The position numbers were made by a program, and so were the translations under genes. A stretch of DNA of 40,654 nucleotides from a bacterium. GTDB lineage: Bacteria; Bacillota_I; Bacilli_A; Izemoplasmatales; UBA1188. Positions 8,256 to 16,293 of this stretch are shown here, one piece after another. The stretch is taken from the NCBI GenBank assembly GCA_017541975.1, contig JAFXYB010000027.1, positions 1-40,654 on the forward strand. The letters run 5' to 3'. Position 1 is the first letter of the stretch, and each line of letters opens with the position of its first letter. Under the pieces are notes generated by a model that worked only from the letters and a program-made list of their open reading frames with translations, searched no databases and was not told the DNA's origin.

Positions 8256-8804
8256 ATGGAAATCGACAAAACAAAAAATATTTTTTCTAGAGAAGAGATG
8301 TTTGAATTAAACAAAGAAAGACTTGAATCTCGTGGTGTAACAATCGATGATATTGCCCAGATTGCTTACAAACAACAATCAAAATTCACAAAAGACATCG
8401 ATTACGAGATTGTTTTAGAAAGCACAAGAAAGATTCTTTCATATGCTGATGCTTTTCATATCATTCAACTTGGTATTGAAATTGATGAATTAGCTGAAAA
8501 AGAGATGCTATCTTATCCAATTCAAGCTGTCATTAAAACAGATCTTGGCCTTTTTGGACTTGATGAACTATTTGGCCTTGAACTTGCCGGAAACTACGGC
8601 ATAATTGGCAAAACTAATTTTGGTGATATTGATGTCAATAAGCCAGCAAAGGTCAATGAATTGAATGAAGAAGGCAAAAAACCTAACAAATGTCATACAT
8701 TCCTTGATGATATAGTAGGTGCAATTGCTGCATGTGCTTCAACAAGAGTAGCTCAAATCTATAAAGAAATGGAAACTCATCATAAAGGACCTAAACAATT
8801 TTAA
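8256..8804 (+). CDS. pgpA: Phosphatidylglycerophosphatase A family protein (YutG-like)
   Basis: This 182-residue protein is of the PgpA family as found in Bacillota (YutG-type, with an extra N-terminal helical region). Family blocks are LFGLDELFGLELAGNYGIIG, TNFG and FLDDIVGAIAAC. PgpA removes the phosphate from phosphatidylglycerophosphate to give phosphatidylglycerol. AAGGAGAT lies about 7 bases before ATG 8256. The next gene begins 2 bases after its stop, so it heads a pgpA / membrane protein / metK operon. There is no strongly hydrophobic N-terminus, as in other YutG-like members. Confidence 0.85.
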   Translation: MEIDKTKNIFSREEMFELNKERLESRGVTIDDIAQIAYKQQSKFTKDIDYEIVLESTRKILSYADAFHIIQLGIEIDELAEKEMLSYPIQAVIKTDLGLFGLDELFGLELAGNYGIIGKTNFGDIDVNKPAKVNELNEEGKKPNKCHTFLDDIVGAIAACASTRVAQIYKEMETHHKGPKQF

Positions 8805-8806
8805 TA

Positions 8807-10243
8807 ATGAATGAGGAAAGATCGTTAGAGGATTTCTTTAAGGGTTCTGAAAAAGAATACAATGTAAAGAAAGCTCGAAACAATCGTACAAAAGCATCAG
8901 TAACATCTCGTTCATCTGCATCCAAAAGTGATAATAAAATCATAGATTTTTTTAAAAGCAGATTCAGTTTTGATACTGATGTTGATTTAACAAATCCCGT
9001 TAATGTTCTTTATAGAAGAAATTATGTTATAAAAAACATAACCATTTTAGCTAACTTAGTTTTCTTCCTATTCTCTTTAGTCGGTATTTCTAAATCTAAT
9101 ATTATCATTACTATTGCGTTTTGGCTTGTAATGACTGCTTTGTCACAAACAATTCATCAAATGCTCAAAAGAAAGCAAGATGATTTAAGCCACCAACAAC
9201 TTGTAATGTATTTGCAGTCGCTTTTCATATTTATTCTATCTGTAGTCCTTTACGTAAGGGTATACTTGGGATTTACCGTCCTGGATATAGGTGATACAGG
9301 ACTTTCAAGTGTTGAGTTTTCTATAACTCAAGCATCATACATATTGATCTACTTTACACTAGTAATTATGTCTTTATATCAAGACACCAAACTACTAAGA
9401 GCTATGTTTTTCTGGGTGCTCGTTATTTTAACAGTCATCCACCTAACGCTTTTACATCCAGAATTGTATTCACACGCTTCATCAATAAGAGAGCTGTGGG
9501 ATTTTATTGCTGATGACAACTATAGGATATTCCTAGATATCGGTCTTAGAACATTTGTATTTTTAGTTTTCTTCGCCGCTCTTTATAGTTCTGCATCTGT
9601 CTTCCATTTTGTATCTGAAGAAAGAAAAACTGAATTTAATAGAAGAGTAGATGTTGAAACAAACTTTAAAGATGTTGTTGATAGTGTGTTTGAAGCCGTT
9701 AAAGCTTATGATACATCAAAAGATCCATTTGAACTTAGACTTTCATCAGTCAAAGTCGCATCTGTGGCCAAGGAATTAGCTCTATCCTTAAATTTCCCTA
9801 CTTCAACAGTAATGGAGGTGGATTATATGGCTACTGTCCATGCAGAAAAGCTAACGGAGCTTGATTTATCTGGCGTTACCGAAATAAATGAAAACAATTT
9901 TGAAGGCGTCCTTGAAAAAACTAAATTGGCCACAACAATTATTAAAAGATTACAACTATCCAAAAAAGCCGAAGATATCATTTATAGATATTTTCAGGGA
10001 ATGTTGGATAAAAGATTCGTGGACAAAATGTCGCTTTCTCCAAACGACTATATTCCAAACATTATCCTTCTATCAGAAATTTACTGTATACTAAGATCTG
10101 ATACAAGCTATAAGAAAGCATTAACACATCAAAGATCGGTAGAACTCGTAGAAAATGGATTTAATATTTTCTTCGATCAAAACCTCATCACAAGATTTGT
10201 TAAATTCAATCATGAAATTCAAATAGCCTACGAAAGGGCTTAA
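8807..10243 (+). CDS. Six-TM membrane protein with degenerate HD-GYP-like cytoplasmic domain
   Basis: This 478-residue protein has a polar, basic N-terminus (1-70), six hydrophobic segments (about 76-95, 98-116, 131-152, 175-191, 197-216, 245-268) and a soluble C-terminal domain (about 280-478). That domain follows HD-GYP phosphodiesterases in layout: an ASVAKELALSLNF helix, then MATVHAEKL where LLHDIGK is expected, and finally IPNIILLSEIYCILRSDTSYKKAL matching the usual IPLxARIxxVADxYDAxTSDRPYRKAL. The catalytic HD pair is lost (VHAEK, 344-348) and the HHExxxGxGYP block is replaced by YRYFQGMLDKRF. I infer a non-enzymatic sensor or scaffold, possibly binding a nucleotide. It lies 2 bases behind pgpA and 11 before metK. 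Confidence 0.7.
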   Translation: MNEERSLEDFFKGSEKEYNVKKARNNRTKASVTSRSSASKSDNKIIDFFKSRFSFDTDVDLTNPVNVLYRRNYVIKNITILANLVFFLFSLVGISKSNIIITIAFWLVMTALSQTIHQMLKRKQDDLSHQQLVMYLQSLFIFILSVVLYVRVYLGFTVLDIGDTGLSSVEFSITQASYILIYFTLVIMSLYQDTKLLRAMFFWVLVILTVIHLTLLHPELYSHASSIRELWDFIADDNYRIFLDIGLRTFVFLVFFAALYSSASVFHFVSEERKTEFNRRVDVETNFKDVVDSVFEAVKAYDTSKDPFELRLSSVKVASVAKELALSLNFPTSTVMEVDYMATVHAEKLTELDLSGVTEINENNFEGVLEKTKLATTIIKRLQLSKKAEDIIYRYFQGMLDKRFVDKMSLSPNDYIPNIILLSEIYCILRSDTSYKKALTHQRSVELVENGFNIFFDQNLITRFVKFNHEIQIAYERA

Positions 10244-10254
10244 AAGGGGAACAA

Positions 10255-11406
10255 ATGAAATATATTTTTACAAGCGAAGCGGTGACAGAAGGTCACCCAG
10301 ACAAAGTCGCTGATAGAATTGCCGATTCTATCCTCGATGAGTTAATCAAGCAGGACGCTAATTCACGTGTTGCTTGCGAGGTTGTTACATCAACAAATTT
10401 AGTATTTATTTTTGGACAAATTACATCTCAAGCGCATGTCAACTATGAACAAGTTGCAAGAGACATAGTTAAGGAAATCGGATATACAAAACACGAATAC
10501 CAGTTTTCTTATGACACAATGAAGGTAATGATTGCTATCGACAAGCAATCACCAGACATTGCTATCGGTGTAGATGAAGGCGAGAATAAAGAACTTGGTG
10601 CTGGTGACCAAGGAATTATGTTTGGTTTTGCATCAGATGAAACTAAAGAATTAATGCCACTTGGTGAAGTTTTTGCTCAAAAACTAGCACAAAAACTTAC
10701 ATATGTAAGAAAAGAAGGTATTTTAAACTATCTTAGACCAGATGGTAAAACACAAGTATCGATAGAATACGAAGATGGCAAGCCAAAACGAATTGATACT
10801 GTTCTTGTTTCTTGCCAACACGATGATGATATCCCTGAAAGCAAGATTAAGGAAGATATCATTCGTGAAGTAATAAACAAAGTGCTTCCAAAAGAATTAA
10901 TGGACGATAATACAAAAGTATTAGTAAATCCAACTGGTAGATTTGTAATAGGCGGCCCAGCCGGAGACACAGGCCTTACAGGAAGAAAGAATATTACTGA
11001 TACATATGGTGGCTATGCTAGAAATGGTGGCGGATCATTCTCAGGAAAAGACCCTACAAAAGTGGATAGAAGTGCAAGCTATATGTTAAGATACGTAGCT
11101 AAAAATATCGTTGCTGCTAATCTCGCAAAGAAAGTTGAAATTCAAATATCATACGCCATCGGTGTTTCAAAACCAATTTCAGTATATGCAAATACCTTTG
11201 GTACTGGCATATTATCAGATGATAAACTAGTTGATATCATCAAAAAGGAATTCGATTTAACACCTTCAGGAATTATTAAAACATTAAATCTTAAGACCCC
11301 TATCTACAAAGAAACAAGTTGTTATGGTCACTTTGGAAGAGAAGAAAAAGTCTTCCCATGGGAAAGGCTTGATAAAGTTCAAGATTTAAAGAAATATTTA
11401 TCTTAA
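10255..11406 (+). CDS. metK: S-adenosylmethionine synthetase
   Basis: This 383-residue enzyme makes S-adenosylmethionine from methionine and ATP. It starts with the family sequence FTSEAVTEGHPDKVADRIAD (His14, Asp16), carries the GAGDQGIMFG signature near residue 117 and the P-loop-like GGGSFSGKDPTKVDRS near 257. AAAAGGGGA precedes ATG 10255. No SAM riboswitch or T-box-like leader is visible because the gene is internal to the pgpA operon. Its stop codon directly abuts the stop codon of the convergent yidD gene, with no base between. Confidence 0.98.
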   Translation: MKYIFTSEAVTEGHPDKVADRIADSILDELIKQDANSRVACEVVTSTNLVFIFGQITSQAHVNYEQVARDIVKEIGYTKHEYQFSYDTMKVMIAIDKQSPDIAIGVDEGENKELGAGDQGIMFGFASDETKELMPLGEVFAQKLAQKLTYVRKEGILNYLRPDGKTQVSIEYEDGKPKRIDTVLVSCQHDDDIPESKIKEDIIREVINKVLPKELMDDNTKVLVNPTGRFVIGGPAGDTGLTGRKNITDTYGGYARNGGGSFSGKDPTKVDRSASYMLRYVAKNIVAANLAKKVEIQISYAIGVSKPISVYANTFGTGILSDDKLVDIIKKEFDLTPSGIIKTLNLKTPIYKETSCYGHFGREEKVFPWERLDKVQDLKKYLS

Positions 11407-11640
11407 TTATTTTTTCCAATTTTTATCTTTATATTTAGGAATTGGGTCATAACCACCCTTACTAAATGGATTGCATCTGAGAATTCTCCAAAATACCAAA
11501 ATTGAAGCATAGAAAAAATTGTAGTTACTATATGCATCGATGGCATATTCGCTACACGTTGGCATATACTTACAGGTTTTTCTTGAGTATTTGGTTCTTT
11601 CTTGGTAATTTTTAATCCATTTAATCATTAGCTTATTCAT
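11407..11640 (-). CDS. yidD: Membrane protein insertion efficiency factor YidD
   Basis: This protein of about 77 residues has the complete YidD signature: [15 protein letters not shown], then [17 protein letters not shown]. YidD is a small membrane-associated helper of YidC-dependent insertion, usually encoded between rnpA and yidC; neither is in this window. Start: ATG 11640 gives [14 protein letters not shown], the usual family start. ATG 11646 is two codons upstream, and neither has a clear ribosome site. It is a minus-strand gene inserted between metK (0 bases) and the alpha/beta hydrolase gene (about 30 bases). Confidence 0.92.
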   Translation of the reverse strand: MNKLMIKWIKNYQERTKYSRKTCKYMPTCSEYAIDAYSNYNFFYASILVFWRILRCNPFSKGGYDPIPKYKDKNWKK

Positions 11641-11674
11641 AATCATATTCTAACATAAAAAAGGAGGATCAACT

Positions 11675-12610
11675 ATGTGGATTTTATGGACTGTACTTGG
11701 AATAATTTTATTCCTACTTATCGTTTGCTTCGCAATGGGATTTATCCTATGGCAAAAAGCCATTCCAACACCTAAACCAGAAACTTACTTAAATAGACAT
11801 GCTGAAAACAAAGACGAAACTGATTTCTATCAATATCATCGCAAAATCTTACAAGATCTCGAAGATATGCCAACAGAAGATGTAGAAATCAAATCTTTCG
11901 ATGGTCTAACACTTCATGCTTTTTACCGAGAAGCTCCATCCAAAACAAACAAGACAATTATCAGTGTTCATGGTTATCTAGGAGGTGGTCTTTTTACTGC
12001 TCCAGAATTTTCATACTGGCTTGTTGATTACAACTATAACATCCTATTTATTGACTTAAGAAGTTATGGAAAGAGCGAAGGAAAGTATACAACATATGGC
12101 GTAGAAGACTATAAAGACCTACTAAAATGGATTGACTACATCGTTGATAGGAATGGAGAAGATTCTGAAATTGCTTTATTTGGTATTTCTATGGGCGGTA
12201 ACACAGTTTGTAACACCGCTGATAAAGTTCCTCCTCAAGTAAAATGCATTATAGACGATTGTGGATTTACATCTGCAAACGAAGAATTTAAATATATGAC
12301 AAAAGAATTGTTCCATTTACCATTATTTATCCTCTCATTTGCGAATTTAATTAATTTAATGGTTTGTCATTTTGATTTTAAGGATGCAGATGCAAGAGCA
12401 TGCCTTAAAAAATCTAGAGTTCCAGTACTTTTTATGCACAGCAAAGCTGATACATTCGTTCCAACATATATGGGACTTGAAAACTATGAAGCATGTTCAA
12501 GTGAAAAAGAAATCAAATTATTTGAAGGAGTAGCACACGCAAGAAGTCTTTTCAAGTATCCAGAAGAATACAAGAGATGTGTTTTAGACTTCCTTGCTAA
12601 GTATTTCTAA
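11675..12610 (+). CDS. Membrane-anchored alpha/beta hydrolase
   Basis: This 311-residue protein has one N-terminal membrane segment (about 4-26) and an alpha/beta-hydrolase domain facing, most likely, the outside. The catalytic triad is readable: Ser172 in GISMGG, Asp259 in HSKADTFVP and His288 in VAHARS; HGY (99-101) forms the oxyanion part. It resembles BAAT/YqkD-like peptidase or esterase groups, but the substrate cannot be told. A strong AAGGAGGATC ribosome site precedes ATG 11675. It overlaps the next gene by one base (TAATG). Only 28-34 bases separate it from yidD, so its promoter must lie inside yidD or transcription comes from metK. Confidence 0.82.
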   Translation: MWILWTVLGIILFLLIVCFAMGFILWQKAIPTPKPETYLNRHAENKDETDFYQYHRKILQDLEDMPTEDVEIKSFDGLTLHAFYREAPSKTNKTIISVHGYLGGGLFTAPEFSYWLVDYNYNILFIDLRSYGKSEGKYTTYGVEDYKDLLKWIDYIVDRNGEDSEIALFGISMGGNTVCNTADKVPPQVKCIIDDCGFTSANEEFKYMTKELFHLPLFILSFANLINLMVCHFDFKDADARACLKKSRVPVLFMHSKADTFVPTYMGLENYEACSSEKEIKLFEGVAHARSLFKYPEEYKRCVLDFLAKYF

Positions 12611-13533
12611 TGGACAAAGTTATCACAACAAAACTCAAAGATATACTTTGTGACCTCACAGATGAAGTACATTATATCTTTGAAACCCCTCTCGATAATG
12701 CGTTTGTTGTTGCAACATATATTCTCTCATCAAAATCATTGCCATATTTCTCTAATCTTTCAGAAGAAGCAAATAACACTATCTCATCAATATACAATAC
12801 CTTTAAAAAAATAGAGTATACTCCACACGAGATGAGAAGAGCTTTTAGCGAAGCTTATCTCATGAGTCTAAGAGATGTAAAAGACTATACAGTTAAAACC
12901 ACTTTAGAATTACCTCTTTTGTATTTTCGAATGATAGTCGATTTGCTCGCTTCTAAAACAGAATATGAGCATATAACAATTCTAAATGCAAGCGCTAATA
13001 TTGGTACATTAGCTTTAGCTCTTGCGATGAGCGAAAACATCAATGAAAATGATCTATATGTTACTGTAAATAATAAAGAAGAAGTAAGAGTTGCTGAAAA
13101 CCTTAGAAATTTATCTGGGTATACATATCCAATTCAAGATACATTACCTTCTTTATCTTTTAGAGCGGACATCATAGTTTCAGATCCTTTTTTAAGGACA
13201 CCAGAAGATATTCTTATATTTTTTGAAGACTATATGGAATATCTGAACACTAATGGATTCTTCGTTGTAGCGCTTCCAACAGATTACATAAGAAGTCGTG
13301 TGTTTTCTGATTCATTAGAAGACCACAACCTAGTTCTTCTCGGTCTAATTGAATATCCAAAAGATCTTTTAGAAGGACTAATTGAATCAAGCATAGTAAT
13401 CTTAGAAAGAAAAACAGCTACCAACAAAGAATTTTTCCACGTTTCAATGTCTAGCATCAAAGACATCGAACAAAACATCAAAATTATGGACGAAATAAAA
13501 AAATATATAAGTGAATATTTAGGAGACAAGTAA
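12610..13533 (+). CDS. YtxK-like class I methyltransferase-fold protein
   Basis: This 307-residue protein resembles YtxK, an N6-adenine-methyltransferase-like protein encoded just before ackA in Bacillus. A helical N-terminal region (1-110) is followed by a weak SAM-binding motif I (ILNASANIGTLALAL, 124-138, where a G-x-G-x-G is expected) and SDPF (191-194) in the place of the catalytic NPPY/F. Later blocks LNTNGFFVVALP and IESSIVILERK fit the fold. It may therefore not methylate adenine. It is translationally coupled to the hydrolase gene (1-base overlap) and lies 2 bases before ackA, whose ribosome site is inside its end. Confidence 0.72.
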   Translation: MDKVITTKLKDILCDLTDEVHYIFETPLDNAFVVATYILSSKSLPYFSNLSEEANNTISSIYNTFKKIEYTPHEMRRAFSEAYLMSLRDVKDYTVKTTLELPLLYFRMIVDLLASKTEYEHITILNASANIGTLALALAMSENINENDLYVTVNNKEEVRVAENLRNLSGYTYPIQDTLPSLSFRADIIVSDPFLRTPEDILIFFEDYMEYLNTNGFFVVALPTDYIRSRVFSDSLEDHNLVLLGLIEYPKDLLEGLIESSIVILERKTATNKEFFHVSMSSIKDIEQNIKIMDEIKKYISEYLGDK

Positions 13534-13535
13534 CA

Positions 13536-14726
13536 ATGAAAATTATGTCAATCAATTGCGGATCATCAAGTTTAAAATTTAAACTTTTTGAAATGCCAGA
13601 AGAAAAAGTCATCACAGAAGGTCAATTTGAACGTATCGGTTTCAAAGAAATGGGAACCTACAAAATCAAATTCAATGGTGAGAAAACAGAATCATCTCTT
13701 TTACTCCCTGACCACAGTGTTGCCGCAGACCACTTACTCAAAGATTTAATCGATAAAAAAATCATTTCAAGTCTTGATGAAATCAAGGGTGTTGGCCACA
13801 GAATTGTCCAAGGTGGTAAATATTTTAAAGAATCATGCATCGTTAATGAGTGGTCTAAAGCAAGAATAGAAGAATTAATCGATCTTGCACCTCTTCATAA
13901 TAAAGCACATTTAATAGGTATCAACGCTTTTGAAAAAGCTCTACCAAACGTTAAACAAGTAGTTGTATTTGATACTGCATTCCATCAAGGAATGGAAGAA
14001 GAAGCTTTCATGTATGCTATCCCTTATTATTGGTATAGTGAATATGGCATCAGAAAATATGGTGCTCATGGTACAAGCCACCAATTTGTTGCTAATGAAT
14101 ATGCAAGACTCACAAATCAAGATATCAAAAAACTAAAAATAATTACTTGTCATATTGGAAATGGTGCATCACTTTGCGCAGTTGAATATGGAAGATGCAA
14201 AGATACATCAATGGGTCTTACTCCACTTGAAGGTGTTCCTATGGGAACTCGTACAGGCAATATTGATCCAACAGTAGTATCATATATTTGCCAAAAAGAA
14301 AATAAGGATGCTTATACCGTTGTTCAAGAACTAAATAAAAAGAGTGGTTATCTCGGTGTATCAGAAATCTCTAATGATGCAAGAGACTTAGAAGAAGCCT
14401 ATAAGAAAGGCAACGAAAAAGCCATTCTTGCACTTCATATTCAAGAAAAGAGAATCGCCGATTACATTGCTTCATATTATGTTTATCTAAACGGATGCGA
14501 TGCAATGGTTTTCACAGCTGGTATCGGCGAGAATTCAGATACAATGCGTTCAAGAGTTTGTGCAAGGCTCAAAGTTCTTGGTGTAGAAATTGATGAAAAA
14601 CTAAATCTCGATAGAGGACATCCATTTAGAATCTCAACTCCAAACTCTAAAATCGATGTTTGGGTTATCCCAACAAATGAAGAATTAGTTATCGCAAGAG
14701 ACACTTTAAGAATAATTAACGAATAA
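13536..14726 (+). CDS. ackA: Acetate kinase
   Basis: This 396-residue enzyme interconverts acetyl phosphate + ADP and acetate + ATP, giving substrate-level ATP in fermentation. Family signatures are intact: NCGSSSLKFK at the N-terminus, GAHGTSHQFVANEYA near residue 178, HIGNGASLCAV followed by DTSMGLTPLEGVPMGTRTGN, and FTAGIGENS near 323. AGGAGA at the end of the ytxK-like gene is the ribosome site. No phosphotransacetylase gene lies in the window. It is the last gene of the hydrolase-ytxK-ackA run; the hairpin at 14740-14774 follows. Confidence 0.98.
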   Translation: MKIMSINCGSSSLKFKLFEMPEEKVITEGQFERIGFKEMGTYKIKFNGEKTESSLLLPDHSVAADHLLKDLIDKKIISSLDEIKGVGHRIVQGGKYFKESCIVNEWSKARIEELIDLAPLHNKAHLIGINAFEKALPNVKQVVVFDTAFHQGMEEEAFMYAIPYYWYSEYGIRKYGAHGTSHQFVANEYARLTNQDIKKLKIITCHIGNGASLCAVEYGRCKDTSMGLTPLEGVPMGTRTGNIDPTVVSYICQKENKDAYTVVQELNKKSGYLGVSEISNDARDLEEAYKKGNEKAILALHIQEKRIADYIASYYVYLNGCDAMVFTAGIGENSDTMRSRVCARLKVLGVEIDEKLNLDRGHPFRISTPNSKIDVWVIPTNEELVIARDTLRIINE

Positions 14727-14736
14727 TTTTGAACAT

Positions 14737-14742
14737 TATAAT
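14737..14742 (+). promoter_or_regulatory. Candidate -10 box inside the left arm of the 14740 hairpin
   Basis: A consensus TATAAT (14737-14742) lies 13 bases behind ackA. The -35 region is poor (TTAACG at 14716 with a 15-base spacer is the best). A start about 7 bases downstream would fall at G14749, just past the left arm of the hairpin. Confidence 0.4.
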
Positions 14743-14778
14743 ACCTCCGTAGTATCTATCTATATGGAGGTATTTTTT
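14740..14778 (+). promoter_or_regulatory. Hairpin that pairs out the ribosome site of the next gene; also terminator-like
   Basis: AATACCTCC (14740-14748) pairs perfectly with GGAGGTATT (14766-14774) around a 17-base loop, followed by a T run (14773-14778) and then ATG 14779. The right arm is the only ribosome site (GGAGGT, 7 bases before ATG) of the downstream gene. The hairpin therefore looks at once like the ackA terminator and like a block on translation of any read-through transcript. Confidence 0.7.
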
Positions 14779-16122
14779 ATGAAAAAAATCATTATCTTTA
14801 CTTTACTTATATTATCGTTCCTCATTTCAGCACCAATTTCAAAGGCTGAAGATGTAGGTACTTGGAATGTCTTCAAAAAAACAAATGGTGAATCATTCAT
14901 CTATGAAACCAAAAATGGAGATACGGTCAAACTTGAAAAGAAAATAAATGAAACTAAATATCGTTTTGTCTTGAACAACAATAAAAAACTTTATATTGAT
15001 ATTGAAAATAAAGCCTTTTCTTTTGTAAATTTCTTTGAGTCATCTTCATATTTCTTCCTTTATGGTGCTTGTTACCGCGAAATAGATCAGTTCAGTAAAG
15101 ATGCATATAAACCATACATTATAAGAATGAACAAAGACCTATCGAACTCTCTTCTTCATATGGATTTAAGAGAGGATATCGGGAATTCTCCTTATTACAC
15201 TTCTATGATGGAATTTGGCGCCGACAATTTAATAGTTTCTGAAATCTACAATGGTACCTTTAACGGCATAACCTATAATGGACTTTATGTTATTCATTCA
15301 TTTGATGAAGATTTAAACATTACTTCATCAATAGATGTGGGTGATTCCGAAGTAACTTTATCAGTAGCCTATGATTGTATTGATATAAAAGATGCCAGAA
15401 ACAATCATATGTATTTTGATGGCAGTTTCAATAGACTAGATTCCTACAAAAGAGAAGAAACCATAGAAGGTTACTTTGAACTATTAACTGATACCATTGT
15501 TAATGATGAATATTATCCAATTGGATCTATTTTTTCAAATCCTGGTGTTTACGTCTTAGAAGATGGTTATCACGAAAGAAAAGTAATATCACTAAATCCA
15601 AAAATAACTTTAACTGGAGAAATGCAAGACGAATACTATAAAGAATCAGTTTCCTATCAAGTATCCGGTGGCATTGTTGAAATCAACGGAGAAACGTGCA
15701 ATCTCAATGGCACTATCTATAAACCTGGTAGCTACACAATGAAAGTTAAAGGCATAGATGGCTACTTAACACAAAAGACCTTTATAATACTCCCAGAATT
15801 TCTAACCACAATAGAAAATAACACATTAAATGTAGGAGACACTTTAAAATTCACAGGCAGTGGTATTTTAAATGGAACCATAATTGAATCTGGATATACT
15901 ATTACAGAACCAGGAAACTATACTTTTTACCTACTTGCCGGTGATAAAGTAATAGAAGAAATTAAATTCAGCGTTCCAAAAGTCACTGTCACCACCGAAA
16001 CAAAAAACAACGTATACATTATATACATTTGTGTAGGTATAGCTGTGCTTATTGCCATAGCTGTAATTTTACTTACGAGCAAGAAGAAACCAAAACCAAC
16101 CGAAAACGAACAGACTCCATAA
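14779..16122 (+). CDS. Secreted, C-terminally membrane-anchored protein of unknown function
   Basis: This 447-residue protein has a signal peptide (about 1-23, cleavage near SKA-ED), a long extracellular part and a C-terminal membrane helix (about 411-433) with a basic, proline-rich tail (SKKKPKPTENEQTP). The middle (about 30-260) has no motif I recognise. From about 245 to 405 there are three loosely repeated units with a PGxY core: NPGVYVLEDG, KPGSYTMKVKG and EPGNYTFYLLAG, resembling beta-sandwich (Ig-like) surface modules. I do not assign a function. Start: ATG 14779 with GGAGGT 7 bases upstream; ATG 14764 is in frame but lies within the ribosome-site hairpin. It stands alone between ackA and clpB. 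Confidence 0.75.
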   Translation: MKKIIIFTLLILSFLISAPISKAEDVGTWNVFKKTNGESFIYETKNGDTVKLEKKINETKYRFVLNNNKKLYIDIENKAFSFVNFFESSSYFFLYGACYREIDQFSKDAYKPYIIRMNKDLSNSLLHMDLREDIGNSPYYTSMMEFGADNLIVSEIYNGTFNGITYNGLYVIHSFDEDLNITSSIDVGDSEVTLSVAYDCIDIKDARNNHMYFDGSFNRLDSYKREETIEGYFELLTDTIVNDEYYPIGSIFSNPGVYVLEDGYHERKVISLNPKITLTGEMQDEYYKESVSYQVSGGIVEINGETCNLNGTIYKPGSYTMKVKGIDGYLTQKTFIILPEFLTTIENNTLNVGDTLKFTGSGILNGTIIESGYTITEPGNYTFYLLAGDKVIEEIKFSVPKVTVTTETKNNVYIIYICVGIAVLIAIAVILLTSKKKPKPTENEQTP

Positions 16123-16158
16123 CCAATTCGGCTATTATCTATATACACCTCTCTTTTT

Positions 16159-16184
16159 GGAAACGGTTCGCCGTTTCCTTTTCT
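16159..16184 (+). terminator. Intrinsic terminator with TTCG tetraloop
   Basis: GGAAACGG (16159-16166), loop TTCG, CCGTTTCC (16171-16178), then TTTTCTTTT. It separates the secreted-protein gene from clpB. Confidence 0.93.
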
Positions 16185-16204
16185 TTTGTGATTTTTTTGT
16201 TAAA

Positions 16205-16231
16205 TTAGCACTCAACACTTGCAAGTGCTAA
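16205..16231. promoter_or_regulatory. CIRCE element 1 (HrcA operator)
   Basis: TTAGCACTC - 9 bases - AAGTGCTAA matches the CIRCE consensus (TTAGCACTC-N9-GAGTGCTAA) with one change. It overlaps the -35 box of the clpB promoter. HrcA, the repressor known to bind this site, is not encoded in the window. Confidence 0.95.
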
Positions 16232-16247
16232 AAAAGTGTATTATAAT
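16219..16247 (+). promoter_or_regulatory. clpB promoter
   Basis: -35 TTGCAA (16219-16224), 17-base spacer, -10 TATAAT (16242-16247). The -35 is inside CIRCE 1, and the expected start (about 16254) is inside CIRCE 2, so HrcA would block both polymerase binding and escape. Confidence 0.85.
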
Positions 16248-16250
16248 AAA

Positions 16251-16277
16251 TTAGCACTAGGAAACATAGAGTGCTAA
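16251..16277. promoter_or_regulatory. CIRCE element 2 (HrcA operator)
   Basis: TTAGCACTA - 9 bases - GAGTGCTAA, again one change from the CIRCE consensus but in the other half-site. It covers the predicted transcription start and the 5' leader of clpB. Confidence 0.93.
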
Positions 16278-16293
16278 AAAGCGAGGTGAAAAT

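Noticed and set aside
9888-10094. 68-residue plus-strand frame inside the HD-GYP-like gene
   Set aside because: Out-of-frame shadow with no ribosome site or homology-like pattern.
10244-10254. SAM riboswitch before metK
   Set aside because: Only 11 bases separate metK from the previous gene and no S-box elements are visible before the operon.
11416-11444. metK terminator inside yidD (CCAATT/AATTGG)
   Set aside because: Six-base stem with a long loop and no T run; too weak to call.
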